A stretch of 64,000 nt of DNA from Gavia stellata (taxonomy: Eukaryota > Chordata > Aves > Gaviiformes > Gaviidae), in assembly GCF_030936135.1 (NCBI RefSeq), contig NC_082595.1, forward strand, positions 78,650,135-78,714,134, read 5' to 3'. Below the pieces are notes generated by a model that was given only the letters and a program-made list of their open reading frames with translations, was not told the origin of the DNA and did no database searches. The position numbers were made by a program, and so were the translations under genes. The first letter of the stretch is position 1, and the number at the start of each line of letters is the position of its first letter. Positions 40,730 to 59,349 of the stretch are shown piece after piece.

Positions 40730-40830
40730 TGTTGAGGGCTTTATCCAGTCCATGTCTTAAAGACTTCCAAGGATGCAGGGGTTTATTTTGTGCTGTTGCC
40801 TAAGACAGTAACTTAAAGTATTTTCATTTA
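40730..40830 (-). mobile_element. Probable CR1 relic
   Basis: The + strand segment tccagtccatgtcttaaaga, followed by cttccaaggatgcaggggt, resembles the complement of a CR1 3' UTR and ORF2 end. No octamer tail is left. A weak match by eye. Confidence 0.4.
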
Positions 40831-43466
40831 TATAAAAATATCAGCTACTTGTGCAGAGCTAAATAACTTTCAAAAGTAGCTTTTTTCAAGTAGTTTATAT
40901 TACCTCACCCAGTTCAGTTAAACCATTTTTTCTGAAGCAGGTTTTCAGTCTAATCTCTTCATACATGAGTAACACCATTATTCTAGTAATTGTTCTTTTA
41001 TTTATTTAAACAGATGATTGTAAAATCTGGTAGTAAGCATTAGGATCATGTAGGGAAAAGGATTTCATAACAGATGTACATGCTTTTTTATTTCTATTAA
41101 GAATCAATGCATTAAAGAACACTTATAGGTGGAAGTAAAGCTGTGTGCTCATGCTATAGTTTATGTCGAACATTTAGACTAATGTACATACAATGACAAT
41201 TGTAACGTAGGGATTAGAAAGCATTTCACAGTAAGTATGAGGTTAATTGTATTACAAAATAATGCTGTGTACCAGAATCTGGTTTTGCTAAACACCAATT
41301 GCTATTGGTAAGTTTGGACTGCTTTTCTATCATGCTTTCTGAAAGTGCCCTCAACAAATCTTGGTGCCTCTTCTGTATATAGTGAGCTTGATAAACCATG
41401 TTTATCAGATCTGTGTTTAAAGTCTTGTGCTTATAAACTCTGTTTGCTTACACTCCTGAATGACCTTGTTCATTGCAGTTAAAATAGTTGTATAAGCGCT
41501 AGTTACCTTCATCTTTGCGCAGGAGTCTGACCAAAAAAGATGCCCCTTCCACATGTATGTGGAAGAGAGTTAAAATTCTTCAGAGGTGCTCAGTGAGCAC
41601 ATCTTTTATTTTCTAGCATGATTTCACTGGCTGTGACTGTGTTCTAAGCTTATAGTACATTCTGTATGTGCTGGAGCCACATGCTAAAATGAAAGTAATG
41701 CTACAGTAGCTTCTGTGATCTCAAAATCCAGTTAACATTTATTTTTAAAAGTTAGAATATTTGGCTTAGATATACTGACAGTATAACTTTCATTTTAATA
41801 TAATTTGATCTGAGATTCAAAATCTTTTTAAAATGGTGGCTATTCTATAGGCTCCTACCATACAAATGCTTTAGAGAACCCTTCTATGTGTTCTTACACT
41901 GGAGGCATGCGTGGACATAGGTTATTTCAGTTTAGTATATGCTCACCAGTGGTCAAAGGAGAATGAGTAAATTTTTCCCCACAAAGTCCTCCTATTTCTG
42001 AAGTCAGTCTGGATTTAATAAGCACTATTCCAAAGCCCAAAAGACCTTGACTTCTTGAAATCTCTTAATCTCTGTTTCTTCCTAAATGTTTCATATCAAA
42101 GAGATTAGTTTTGCCAAATTAACTAAATCTAAAATTTTTAACAGGCTATTTGCATACAGGGTTTAGTCCAGTGTATGCCTATCTGTGTTAGCTGAGAGGA
42201 TTCTTCAGAATGCCTTTCCACTGAATTATGTGAGGCTACTCATATATCTGAAGTTCCCCAGCTGTATAAATATTTGTGAGATTGATAATAGGAATGTTCC
42301 GCTAATAGAATGGACAATAAGAGATATACTAGTTGTTGAGAGAATAAAAGCATGTATCGGACAGATTAAAGAGGAAATAATAAAATTCTTTTGAAAACTC
42401 AAAGAAGTGGAGGGGGAAAAAAACAACTGTTGTAGACTTGAACTAGGACCGTAGTTAGAAGTTTGTCCAACAAATTTAGCTTTCATAGCTTTCAGCTATG
42501 TACATACCACTGAAATTGCCGTCTTAAGAAATACGTAGTTCTAAATGCCTTTATTTATGAAACAGGCTTCTTAAAAAAAAAAAAAATCTCTTAAAAAAAG
42601 AAATGTGCAGTTTAGTATGGGCCATGTAAGAAATCAGTAACACATTTCCTTTCTCCTCTCCCTGTTGAGGCATAAGTCATTGACTACATTTGGAAAGTGT
42701 TAAACGACCTTTTTATGAGAATGGATACTTTGACAGATCAGTCCATTAAAAATACCCCCTACTGAAATACATATTTTAGAAGCTAACTTCAAACCATCCT
42801 GAATAATAAACCTTTTCAGCTGTGTTTACAAACAGTCTTTGCTTTATAGGAGACCTGAAAAGTGCTGCTTAGCTTTCTTACCAAATATTACCTTTTGGTC
42901 CTCAACCTGAGCCACTAAATCACTTTATTATAATGCATTTCCATATCCAGAAAGTGATCCACCTCCTTTTTCCTGCCCTTCTATTACTGTGTCTTCATAT
43001 GTAATGTCTTCACTAATAACTGCCCCTCAATGTTAATTTTGAGGAAAGCTGAACCATCTCTAGCTTCCCCACACCCCCACCACTAATCTCTGCTTGAGGG
43101 AGGGGAAGAGAAAAAACTTGATGGCTTTATTCCCTTCTTAAAAATTAGTGAGTTTGTTTAAAAATATCTGAACGTTTTTGCAGGTTTTACTCTGAAACTG
43201 GACTTTTGTGTAAAAGGTATATTCTAAAATCAGCATCTTCTCTAACGTGACATCTCTCAAATCACCTTTTTTTTACAAAATGCACCCTTTTCTTTTTTTT
43301 TAATTTTGCATGTGGAAAAATACCAGATACTGTGGGAACACTTCAATTCCGTATCAATTCATGAAATACTAAGTTTACAGCTCATTACTGTAGCGAATTT
43401 CATGCTGGGTGTATCTCAGCTAGAGAAACTTGGAGCCAAGTGAAAGTGTAGATGCATGAGGTGTTA

Positions 43467-43503
43467 TTTGTTTTGTTGTTGTTGTTGGTTTTTTGTTGTT
43501 TTT
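43467..43503. repeat. TTG-rich simple repeat
   Basis: Runs of TTG and TTTTG units on the + strand. Confidence 0.85.
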
Positions 43504-44984
43504 GAGCAAGGAGCTATTTCCATGCTTTCAAATGCATTCTGAAGAGCATACCAACAATGAATGGGATTATAGTTGCATATATATAAAAGTAACTGTTTTT
43601 AACACAGGCATGTATTTTTCTTCTGAAGAAGAAAACAGAGCACGTAGCTTTGTTTCCTTTGCAGAACATTTTAAAAGAACACAGGTATTTGTTCAGCTTC
43701 TCGGCTTAATTTCACTTGAATAGGTATAAGAGATGTTGAATATTTAACGGATTTTCTTACATCATTTAGGAGTGAGTAACCCAGAGAACAATCCACTGGA
43801 GTCACGAGGGCTTTTATTTCTGACGTTGTAAGCTCTTTTGTGACCCCTCATTGCCATGATTTCAAAAATAATTTGCTGGGGCTGCCTCTTTTCTTATGTG
43901 AAAACACAGTATGGGGGTACTTCTTGCAGTTTGGGTTTCTTACGCAGAAGTCACAAATGCTTAAGTGATTCTCTTTTAATACATTTGCACTTCAGATGCA
44001 TCTTTGCTTAAGGTGTGTCCGCCTTGATTTCTATTTTTGTGCCAAAGTTTTCTGAGCCGAGTCAACTTTTGTTCTCTAGTGATACAAGAAAGAAAGAAAA
44101 AAGCTTGTTTTGTGGGTTGTTTTTTTTTTAAACCAAACGATGCTGTTTCTTATTCTGGTGTCATAAGCTTCCTGAAATTCCTGCTCTCTCCCTCCTTCCC
44201 CACCTCTGTTTCTGGGAGACTTGCAACATGAGTTGGGGGGTTGTTGCGTTCCAGAATCTTAAGCCAGTAACAAGTGTGGGCTAGTCAGCGTAACTAGCTG
44301 AACATTTCTCATCTCACTGGTCGAGGTCTTCTGTGTCCCTAATAAGAAGCGTAATTAACGTGCCTGGAGCTCTTCCCCAGGGTCCTTCTTCAGCCGCTGC
44401 ATGCCTCCGGACCGGACCACGATGCAACCTGTGACGCCTTCTGGTCCCCATGGTCGCCAGCTCCGGCGCGAGGCCCGTCCCCTGCAGGAGGGGCCGGGGC
44501 AGGCGCTCGCCCTGACCGAGCACTTGGGGCTCCCGCGGAGCCTTCTGGCGCAGCTCCGCCTCACCTCGGAGGAGGGAGCCTACTCCCGTCGGTTCGCCTC
44601 CACAGCTTTCGACCCCTGCGCTGGAAGGGGCCACCTCTCCCCTTCCCCCGCTCCCCCAGCGCGGCCCGGCCCGGCCCGGCCCCACGGGCGCTGCTGCCAC
44701 AGCACACGGCGGGGACGGAGGAGCCCCGGCCCCGCTACCCGCGGGTGACCGCTGCCCGCGCCCCGGGGAAGGCCGCAGGGGGTCCCCGTACAGGCGGGAG
44801 AGCGAAAGACCCCGCAGGGGCCGGAGCCGTCCGGTTCCCGACCGCAGAGACGCGCCAGCTCCGCCAGAGGTTGGGGGGGGGTAGCGGGGGCGGGAACCGC
44901 CCTTTGCCCGCGCGGCCGCCCGGGCGGGGCGGCGGGGCCGCCGGGAGTGGTGACGTGTCCCTTAGGCCCCGCCCCCGCACAGGG

Positions 44985-44991
44985 TATATAA
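44985..44991 (+). promoter_or_regulatory. EEF1A1: EEF1A1 TATA box
   Basis: TATATAA, 30 bases before the inferred start at 45015. The mammalian EEF1A1 promoter has the same gtatataag core. A GC box (44966-44976) and a CRE-like TGACGTGT (44951-44958) lie just upstream. Confidence 0.93.
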
Positions 44992-45014
44992 GGGGCGTCG
45001 TGCACGCCGTCGGT

Positions 45015-49630
<4,616 letters not shown>

Positions 49631-52099
49631 GTCTCTGTGTTCTTTGGGTTAATGTTACATTTATAGAAAAACCTATATACAGTCCTGGTGGGATCAGAAA
49701 GGATGAGTGTTACTTCAGTACGTTCAGAAGTTGCAAAGCAAATAACTCTGATCTGTTGCTCCTGAAGAGTAGAGCAAAATTCAGCTGCAGGTTTAGTGTT
49801 AACTGGTCTAAGCCTTAAAAAAATTTACTTCTGTGGTGCTTTCTTCTTTAAAGATGGTTTCTAGATTGTATAGCACAAATACCAGGTAACAGTTACGGTA
49901 TTTTGGTGCATTCTGTGATGCATTGAGTAAACCAAGAAAACTTTATACTGGGAAGAAGAAAGTGTGTGAACAAAAAGACATTTAACTTTAAAGTAGTATA
50001 AGCAAAGAATCAAGTATTGGGTTTCTCATAAGTCTTGTACACAGATTTTTCTAATTGCCAGCAAGAACAGATTTTTTTTTTTTTTCCCCTGGGGAACTGA
50101 TTAACTGTCGTGTAGCTCTTTCAAGATTAAACACATAATCTAAACATTAAATACATAGTAAGACATTCAATAGCTAAATTTCAAAAATTTTGTTTAGGAG
50201 GCTTTGCTGCTTGTCAGGCAACCTGTGAATGACACACCATTATAGCATCTTGCTCAGCTTCTATTTCAAGAACAAAGCTTGAGTGAGAAACGGGTGGGTA
50301 TTTCCACCAACTTCCAACAGTCAGGTGTTTGTACCCGAGTTTTTGAATTTTGGGTTAAGGATGTTTCTAGGATGTCTGCTTGGAGAACGTACTGGTGTGT
50401 TCCCCAGAGTGATGTGATAAATGCAGGCTGCTGTGTTGGCATCAAACGACATGGCCAGGCTGTATACTTGCTGTCTTTTTAACACTGGGCTTGAAGATTT
50501 GGATCAAACAGTTGTTTGAAGTGGAATTGTGTAACTAGTCCAGAAGACTACTATTAATTACTAGATAAATAATCCAAGTAAAATGTTTTGGGCTATAAGA
50601 AATACCAGCTGTAATAAATGAAGATTCCAGAATATAATTAAAGTTTTGCTTTGAATTGGTAAATGGAGATGAGCAGTTAATGGATAATCAGATCTGGCTT
50701 GCATAATGATGCAGCTGTTTTACTAACCTTTAACACGATTTCCCCACAGCATCCCCACATAAGTTCAAAAAGAATTCAGTATTTTTGAAGGATTATTGTT
50801 CCGTGATACCAGTATGTTTGTTCTGTCTGTAACAGCTACATTGTCTGGTTTGTTTTCCTTTCCTTCTTCAGCTATGTGCTTGCTCTGCAGGAGCTTGTAA
50901 CATAATCTGTACTGCTTGGATTTGCTTGGGTAATCCTGAATGCTATTACTTACTTTCATGCTCTTTGCTTTGGTTGGATCTTTTCTGCTCACCTTCTGTG
51001 TCTTAACTACAGTAAAACCTTGGTGCATTATACACCGTTTCTGAAGGTATAGATGTACTGAGTACAGTGGAAGCAAGGGCTGGAGCGCTTCAGTCTCTGT
51101 AGAACACTCTGGAACTTAGTAAAAGAATGTCATTGTGATTCTTAAATTCTACTTCTAAAGGTTTGTTAGTATCCCCAAGACAACAGAAAGTACCTAACTT
51201 TAAAATTGAGGCAGATGCACTGTTGCTATAGTAAAGCTAAAGTAATTTGCCAAATCTTTGCATGCTTTTCAGTTAAACCGCTGACTTTTTTCCAAGAGAC
51301 TTTGGTCAAACTGGTTCAGCAAAGTGCAGAGTTCTAATTTGGATGAAAAGAAAAATGGTTTTGGCACGAACTGCGTCTTCAGCGCAGCTATGTGTTAAGA
51401 TTTCTTACACATTCCTGTGTAGGTGCAGGATGTTTGGTTTGGCTGGCCACGGCCTGGATACGCAATAGCCAGTCTGTTTGCAGTTCCTCTGTGGTCTTTG
51501 CACGTTGCTGTCCTCAGCTGGGTGTACTTGCTCTAACCAACTGATTCAAATTGAAGCAAAATAAGGTTTGAAGTAGCATTAGGCATTTGAAGTGTCTCTG
51601 ATGCCAAGTAGCAGAGGCTGAAGGAAGGACAGTGACTAAAGGCAGGCTGTGCAATTTCAAGAAGCCATTTTCTTCTGATCAGCTGTGCATAGATCAGAAA
51701 AACTGCAAAGTGTGGCAACCGCAAAAGCTGCTGGAAGATGTTGCGCGTTAAAATTGCCCAGATGATCAGGCACAAGAGTCAGCTTTGTAGTTTGGGGCGG
51801 GGAGTGGTGGTGGTTCTGCCTCTGCTAAAGCCTAGAGAACAGACAGTATTGCGGCTAACAAATTTACATTGTAGATGGTAAGAACAAACAGATGCCTGTG
51901 AACGCTCTGCCTGCCATACTAGCAATTGCTTTCAAGTATTTAAAACCTCAGTTTTACACAAATTCTGATTTTTTTTTTTTTTTTTAAACTATTGTAGACC
52001 AGTTTTGCTTTCTATGCACTAACGCAATGCCATGTCAGTTCTTTTATTAATCTTTGACTACCTGGGGGAATTGTTAGACTTTTGTAAACAAAACTTGGG

Positions 52100-52131
52100 A
52101 ATAAAACTGCTTTGGTCAAACTTTTAATAAA
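52100..52131 (+). terminator. Orphan pair of poly(A) signals
   Basis: AATAAA at 52100-52105 and 52126-52131, followed by a T/G-rich stretch (tatttgtcttctgactgc), the usual layout of a 3' end. It lies 2.5 kb beyond the EEF1A1 signal on the same strand. Confidence 0.35.
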
Positions 52132-54694
52132 TGTTCATAGTTGAGAACTGTATTTGTCTTCTGACTGCTTATTTCTTTAAGCAACTTTTATAGCTGTCTC
52201 TAACTCTTTCCATACTGTCCTGCAGTGCTGGTGATGTTTATACAGAAGTGTGAAAGCGTACTGCCATGGTGATGTAGCTAGCTGAAGGCAGAAAACTGGC
52301 TAGAATATTGACCTTACTTAATCTGTTCCGAGTTTTATTGTTGAAGGTAGCAGTGGGGAGCTAGAAGATTGAAACGTAATTTCCTTTTTAGTTGATGACG
52401 CATGCTCTGGGAGTCCCGAGGACCTTCAGTCCACAGAAATACTCCAAAAATGTATGTGACAAGGTATTTGGGCACTCGGATACAACAAAGCCTGGTCTGC
52501 ATAGGGAAGTGGAGCAGCATGGTCACAGCAGCTGCAGCCAAGTAACTTCTTGCTCAGTTTTGTTACCCTAGGTGAGTATTTTAGGCTGGAATAAAAGGGG
52601 CTGTGTCTAGGCCACTGCCTCAAGGTTTATAATTGTATTGCTGATTCGGTCAAGATAAAACCATGTAGAAACAAACTAAACTTTGTACTGTGTGGGGATA
52701 TCCTTTTCTTTGTTGGTGCTAAATGATTAAATGTCTGTTTAAGAACAGCTCAAGTTTGATCTGGATCATAAGTACAACTCACCTATTTTTAATTTATATT
52801 GGTTAAATGTTTATGTAGTGCCTAGAGGGGGCTTGGGGTGCAGAGGAGGGGTGGGAGGAGGCTAAGGGAGGGCTGAGGAGCTCCCTGCCACCCCGGCAGC
52901 ACCCTGCTGCTGTGTTCTGGGCTCTGCAAAGCACAAGTCCAGACATAAAATACTCATTTTTGCCTGTCCCCCAAGCAGTTGCATGTAGGAGCCTTACTTG
53001 CTGTGAAGGGTGGAGGCTGAGCCTTCCTTATTTATTTATTTTTAAAGCCTCTTCCCTTCAGTGCTGGCCAAGCTGGTTAGCTGGTTTTTTTTCCTATCCC
53101 CACTGCTGCAAGGCAGCTGTGCCATGGATGGGTGAGCGAGGGAGGGCGCTGGGAAAAGACCCTCTTTGAGGGAGCTGGGATCTTCAAAGGGAGAATGTTC
53201 TCTCTCTTTTCAGTGCAAGTTTCTGACAGTATTAACAACTTTTGAGTTCACGAGATTCCAGATCTCTGTTATTTTAAAGTCCTCAAATTCTTCATGTTTT
53301 TTGGTTGCACCAAATAGTACTTTCTGTCTGGGAATTTCGTCTTCTGAAATTGCAAATCTTAAACAATAGCCAAATCATAAGCTTAAACCGAGGAATTAAC
53401 AGAATTAACTGTGACCACGGAAAATAACATTGGGCTGAATTATCATTTCTCCTGCAATGCACCTACGGTGTACCAAGGGGAAGGCTGAAACTGCTTCACT
53501 TCAGGAGGAAGAAGAGAGTACCCAGGGTGGAGAAGAGCCAAAGGAAAACCTGGTAGACAGAAAAAACATCTTGGTTTCCAAAACACAGAAGCTGTGGGGT
53601 TTTTAGCCTTTTTGGAATCCTCTTTAGTCCCTTCAGATTATTTCTGCACTATAAATTACATCATTGTCTGCTTTTTTTTTAACTAAGATTACTTTCTCTG
53701 GCTGCCTATCAATAATTCTTTAATCCTTTATGTTTCAAATATTTACACAACATAATTCAAATCTGCTAGCTTCTCTGCACTGATAAGGTGACAGGTAAAC
53801 ACGTATTTTCCTCAAAAGCTGCTGGGTGAAGTACTGAGGAGATGTGGAGATAGACGGGAGCGCGATTCCCCTAGGCGCAGTCTCCAGCCTGCGGCTGGGG
53901 GGACGGTGGGGCAGCAGCGGGGTGCACAAGGGGTGGCTGCCAAGGAGCTGTGCCCGTGCTTAACAGCTCTGAATTTGTGCAGGTTTTTTTGCTTCTTTCT
54001 TCATTTAAAAAAAAAAACAACAACAACAAAAAAACCCCCAAAACCTCAAAGGTATCTAAGCTTTAATGGGTGAAACATCCCTGATGGGCCAAATGCATGC
54101 TTTCAAGGGTGCTGTAGCAATGGGTTTGCCCTGGTTGGGCTGATGTACTGAGCTCTAGGGCTTCCTCCTGCCTTTTCTGAGCAAGGTAATCCAGTAACCT
54201 GGTCGTCCGTCTGCAAGAGCACCTGCTAGCTCAGGTCCCGCACAGACACAACCCGGTGGCTTGTGTTTGTGCATATAGCATATTATGGCATATTAATGCG
54301 CTTTTTAATTTTTTTTTTCTTTTATTACATAGCATGGAAATAACCAGAGCCAGCTCACCCCTAATTTGGGGCCCAACCTGCCCAGCCAGCAGCAGCCACC
54401 TTTTCCCTTTCAGCCCAGTTAAAGCTGAATTGTTCAACACAAAGGGGAAGAGCCACAGCAGAGGATGTTTCCCCACCCCAGGTCCCTGTCCACAGAACAC
54501 ACGGCAGCCGGGGGGCTGGCGAGGCAGCCGACCCCAAAGCCGCACAGCAAAGCAAAGGCAAGACAACCTTCCCCTCCAGGAGGGGTTTTATTGCAGGTAG
54601 GGCTGAAATTTAACAGAAAGTTTCAGGTTCTGCTTATCTGCAGCCACCTGGGGACATCTTAAGCAAAACTCCCTATTTTTTCTTTGGTATGTAC

Positions 54695-54950
54695 ACGTGC
54701 ACATTTTATATATATAACATATATATACACATAAGGTGCCTACTTTCTCTTGTTTTTAATTATTGCAGTTGCCAGACTGCTTAAAGCTCTGCAGTTCCTG
54801 TTTTGAAGCTGGATTCTAAGCTAATGCCTTAGTAAATAGCGTGAAAAAAATCCCAAATGACAAATTATTTAGTTATTATTGTTTATTTATTATTTATATA
54901 TAATACTATCTATATTATTTATTACTATATATTTAGTTATTATTGTTAAA
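54695..54950. repeat. AT-rich tract with internal duplication
   Basis: Nearly pure A/T with TATA and TTAT runs. The 17-mer atttagttattattgtt occurs twice (54867-54883, 54931-54947), 64 bp apart. Confidence 0.75.
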
Positions 54951-57900
54951 TACTTAGTAAACATTTAATTTTATAAGCTGGACTGTGGGTCTGCTAACAG
55001 GGGATGGGTATTTTGGAGAAAGAAATGTAGGCTTGTTTGGTGTTAAGAGTTGTCTCTGTGTAAAACAAGCACTTAAATAGCCTTTCCCAGAGAAAAAAAA
55101 AAAAAGTGGATGAATTTAAATGTAATTATAGGTTTGCTCCTACTTGACTGTTATTTCTGGTAATAATAACTAGCATTATGTAGTCTGCTGCTAAAGTGCT
55201 TTCATGGATGGCAGTACTATAATTCTTTGGAGAAGGAGGGGATGTACATGTGTGCACAGGGACCAGGGGAAAGGAGAGAGCAACCCCGAATGAGAGCAGA
55301 GCGGCTCCGCTCTGACGCAGTCACTTCCTTGCGAGGGTAATTCCTGCGACTCATTTCTGGGCACGAATCCCCGTCATTTCCACACTCATGGCACAGCTGA
55401 GGAGAACTGAGATCACGGCGTGCAACGTGAACGCTCTACATCTGGTACAGCCGCTTTCCAGCTCGTGCCTAACACCCACCACCCTCGGCTGACCCCGCTG
55501 CGGGGCAGCGTCACCAAGCCGGCCGGCAGCCGCCTGGCCAAAGTCCCATCAGGTGCCGTGGGACAAGGACAAAACCTCGCTGAAGCAGCCAGCTCAGCAG
55601 TATGGGCCACAGCAGCCTTTCTACTTGTAACGCCCAAAATGCCATATGCTTGTGACACAAGCCACCATCTGGTCGTACACGGCAACTTTCAAGTAAAGCC
55701 ACAAAAAACTGAAACTGAGGAGACTAGTCACCAGCCTGTTGTCAGCTCCCGGCTCTTCTTGCTGCCCTGCAAGGCACAGACTGAGCTCATTTCCCACCTG
55801 GCTCCCTGCCTGCTCTTCAGTTAACCACATCAAGCTCTAAGTCACTTGCAACAAGAACAGCGTGTGCTTATCGGCCCCCAGCGGTGCCTGAAAATGTGCC
55901 TCCTGGGGCTTCTGCTGGGAGCTGGAGCTGATGCTAGAAATGAACGCCTTCATCCCTCACTTCATCTGCCTCCCGTCTCCGCTGCAGCATCAGCCTTTGC
56001 TGAAGCCTGCTCCTCCCGGGGAGCCGTTTGCAGCCCGCTCGTGGTGGCTCTGCAGACCCACTCCTGCAGCGGGGAGGCACTGACTCTGTAGGGACACAGA
56101 TGGGGAAGCTGAGGATAAGGGCATGTTCAAGCCTTTGGTTCACAGCTGAGCACCCCAAGGAGACACCACAGGCTGTCAAAATACCTACACTTAAGTCTGC
56201 AAAGAGGTGAAGAGGTTGCAGCCTCCAGCTTTGGGGCTAGATGTGCCACTACTGGGCTCCTTGGCACAGCGGTCGAGGCCCAGACACCATGTATGGTGAC
56301 TACCCGACGGTGACTATGGAGCCAGAAAGCCTCTGATGGGAAGCCACATCTGTCTCCTCCCTCGGAGTTACACATGCAGGGTTAAGCCTACACAGCAGTT
56401 TAGAAAGAAAAGAGACAAAAGCATAATTTTGTTTTCCTAAAACAAGCCTGTGGTTAAAACAATAGATCAAAAATCAATCCCTTTTTCTCTGCTCTTTTTG
56501 TAACAGCAGTTGCAGAGCAAGTCTGCCATATTCCAGCTGAACGCCCCGGCCACCACTAACTTTCAGCACAAGAGGGGAAAGACACATTTTATTTCTCACT
56601 AGCCCCGTGAAGCCATGGCAAGAGAGGGAAACAAACACCTGGAAGGACTCTTGAGCTGCATAGGCCATCATTTGGGGAGAAGCACAGACAGCACCTCCCA
56701 GGTGGAAACAGCAGCTCCTGGGAGCCAGCGGATTCCTCCTGCATCCAGGAAATGGGGTCTTGAGATACTTATTGCTGGGTGGAGGAGCACATCCTGGGAG
56801 GTGTAGGCATCAAAGCCAATAAACCCCTGAGCATCTAAAATGAACACAAGTGAAGATTGTTACTTACCAAAATGCAAAGGCAATTTTAAATTAGGAGGCA
56901 GACCCGTACTTGCAAGGGCCAGCAAAGTGGAGGACTAAGGAGAGACATTTAGCACAGCCACTGCTGCACCATTGCAACCATTCAAGCAGCTCTGAGGCTG
57001 TCAAAGATTGGGTGGTGACAGGTTTTAGTGTCTCCTAGAGTAAAATGTCCTCCCATTTTTCTCTTGCTGTCATCTTCCAGGCAGAAATGAAGATGATTAA
57101 GAAACTGGGCAGTCCAAGCACCATATAAAATGAAAGCTAGAACAGGGAATAAAGACCCTTGGTACGTGCAACGAGTTAGGCCAACCTCACCACACATCCT
57201 ACCCTCCCTGCTTGCCTGGTCACAGTAAGGATTACAGGAGGACAAAATGCAATTCATTACAGCACAACCAAGGAAAAGCAAGCAGACTTCCATGTTAAAG
57301 GCAGGCTCCTGTAATTCTGCCCTTCCCATCCTGCCAGGCTTAGCGAGACTGCAGGACCTGTGAAGGTCTAAGCTCACTTTGTCTTCGCGTAAAAAGACCA
57401 AACCTTGGGCCTTGTAACAATTCCCTGGTGGAGTTAGAATGCAGATGGCACAATGTCTGCATTCTATCTGCCCATGGGGCAGATTATTTAGACTTTCTGT
57501 GCTTGATTTTCTTAACAAAACAAATAGAACTCCTTGTAGCTATTTCTTTCATGTTAAGTCTTCTTGAAAAAGAAATGTTCAACAAACACAAGATGTTGTG
57601 GCAAACCCTATATACATGAAACTAATACCTGAAGAACAGCCAGTCCTCAAACTTGTGCACATGCCAGGTTTTCCATTTCAGCGAATATGGACATCATTAA
57701 CCCACACATATGAACAGAGGACACCCTGTCTTAACAAGGAAACTCACCAGTGGCCAAAGACCCGCTTCACACTGAAATACAGAGAACAGTTGTTACAAAA
57801 GGTCTGCTGGAAAGCAATGCATCCATGCACTTCTGACTTCAATTTCCCCCAGAGTTAACTAACTCTCTCTTGCCTTTCTAACTCTTAGACCATAGCTGTG

Positions 57901-59349
57901 CATTATTAAATTGCTAGAAGCAAAAAAAGTGAAAGCCCACTTCTTGTGCTCTTCCTTTGACACCAGCACAGCCCAGCTCAGCAGAATCACCCTTTGATTT
58001 ACGCTGGTGTGTGTGAGACCAGAACCAAGGCTTTTGTAGCACAGAAGTTTAGCAGAGAAAGCTGAGAAAAAAGTGTTTGGTTTTGTAGCAGGGTGAGGGG
58101 CTTGCCTTTCAAGACACACATTATTGGAAGCAAGGTTTTCCTGTCAAATCACTGCTGACAAGAACTAGGAAATGCAGTTTTCAGATTGCACAATCTGCTT
58201 AAAAGTGAGAGGATGAACGTGTCAATAGGGCTTCTTCCTTCCTAGTCTGTAAAAACTAGGTCTAAGTTTTTACAGACATCAGTACATCAAAAACAAATAA
58301 AATGCAAAGATAATGCAGTGAAGAAAGCATGAAGCTTTCTTGATCAGAAGCTCCACTGCTTTGAAGAGGCAGAGAGCCAAGGGATTCAGGGCTGCTTTGG
58401 ATTCACATAGCTGGAATTTTGAGAGCACCATACATGCAGCCTAGGTTACACCACAGAAAGCGTAGCTGCTTTCCTTATGCTAAACATAGGGCTTACAAAG
58501 TTGAAGTAATTCTTTGAGCTGACAAAGCTGAAAGGAAAATAGGCTACAGACATAAAGGGGCAGATAGATACATGTTAGCTTTTCTGAGCCATTCTGACAT
58601 GAACTGACCTACAGACCACATGCCTAAAGCTGTTCTGTACAAGCCAATAGCTGGTGATGGAGATGCTTTCAGGCAGGCAGATGATGCCCCAAAGCTGTAA
58701 GCTCTGCCTATCCTCCTGCTGCATGATAGGGCCTCTGTCAATGAAAAGGATTTGCTCTGCCTCCTTTCTCTGGACAGGAAAGGAACCGCTCATCCAAAGC
58801 AAATAGACAGAGAACTAAGTTCAGGATCATAATTTTGAAATGACAGCTATGTTTAACTCGAACAAAACTTGTCCCCAAGCCTGTTTGCACAGTCAATTCA
58901 GAGGATGTTCAGAAACGAGACCAGCATAAGAGACTGCCGCCCAAGTCAGGCAAGGATTCAGTAGGTGCATAGCAACAACTTGAATTTAGTGTTTCTTGAT
59001 GGCACATGACAAATCGACTGCCCAAATTACATTTCGTTCAGATGCAAGTTATATTACCATCACTTGCACGACCAGTGCTGATGAGAAACCCCTGGTCCTG
59101 CTCCCCTGGCCTGCCAAGACACCCACCGCTTGGCCCCCAGCACATCAGTCACCACTCTGCCTGGAGCTGGGGCTCTTGGGGCAGGCTCCAACATGCTCCC
59201 CACCTTCCTCAGCTTCCTGGCCTAGGCAGCGAGTCTCACCCCAGCTGCCTTCACCAGCCCTGCAGCGAATCTTGCCCCACCTTACCTGCATGAATTGTGA
59301 CCCAGGGAATTGCCAGGGCTATACTGAAAGCTAAGTGACAACCAAGTTC

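Larger units (their letters stand above)
38571..44380. other. Intergenic upstream of EEF1A1
   Basis: AT-rich DNA apart from the probable CR1 relic at 40.73-40.83 kb and a GTT-rich simple repeat (43467-43503). No gene is seen; open frames are short and without motifs. Confidence 0.5.
49631..59340. other. Intergenic DNA between convergent EEF1A1 and MTO1
   Basis: 9.7 kb with no supported gene. It holds an orphan poly(A) pair (52100-52131), a T-run near 51970, an AT-rich tract (54695-54950) and moderately GC-rich stretches (52.8-53.2, 53.8-54.0, 55.2-56.3 kb). A 178-codon antisense open frame (56982-57518) has no recognised motif. No CR1 was recognised here. Confidence 0.5.
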
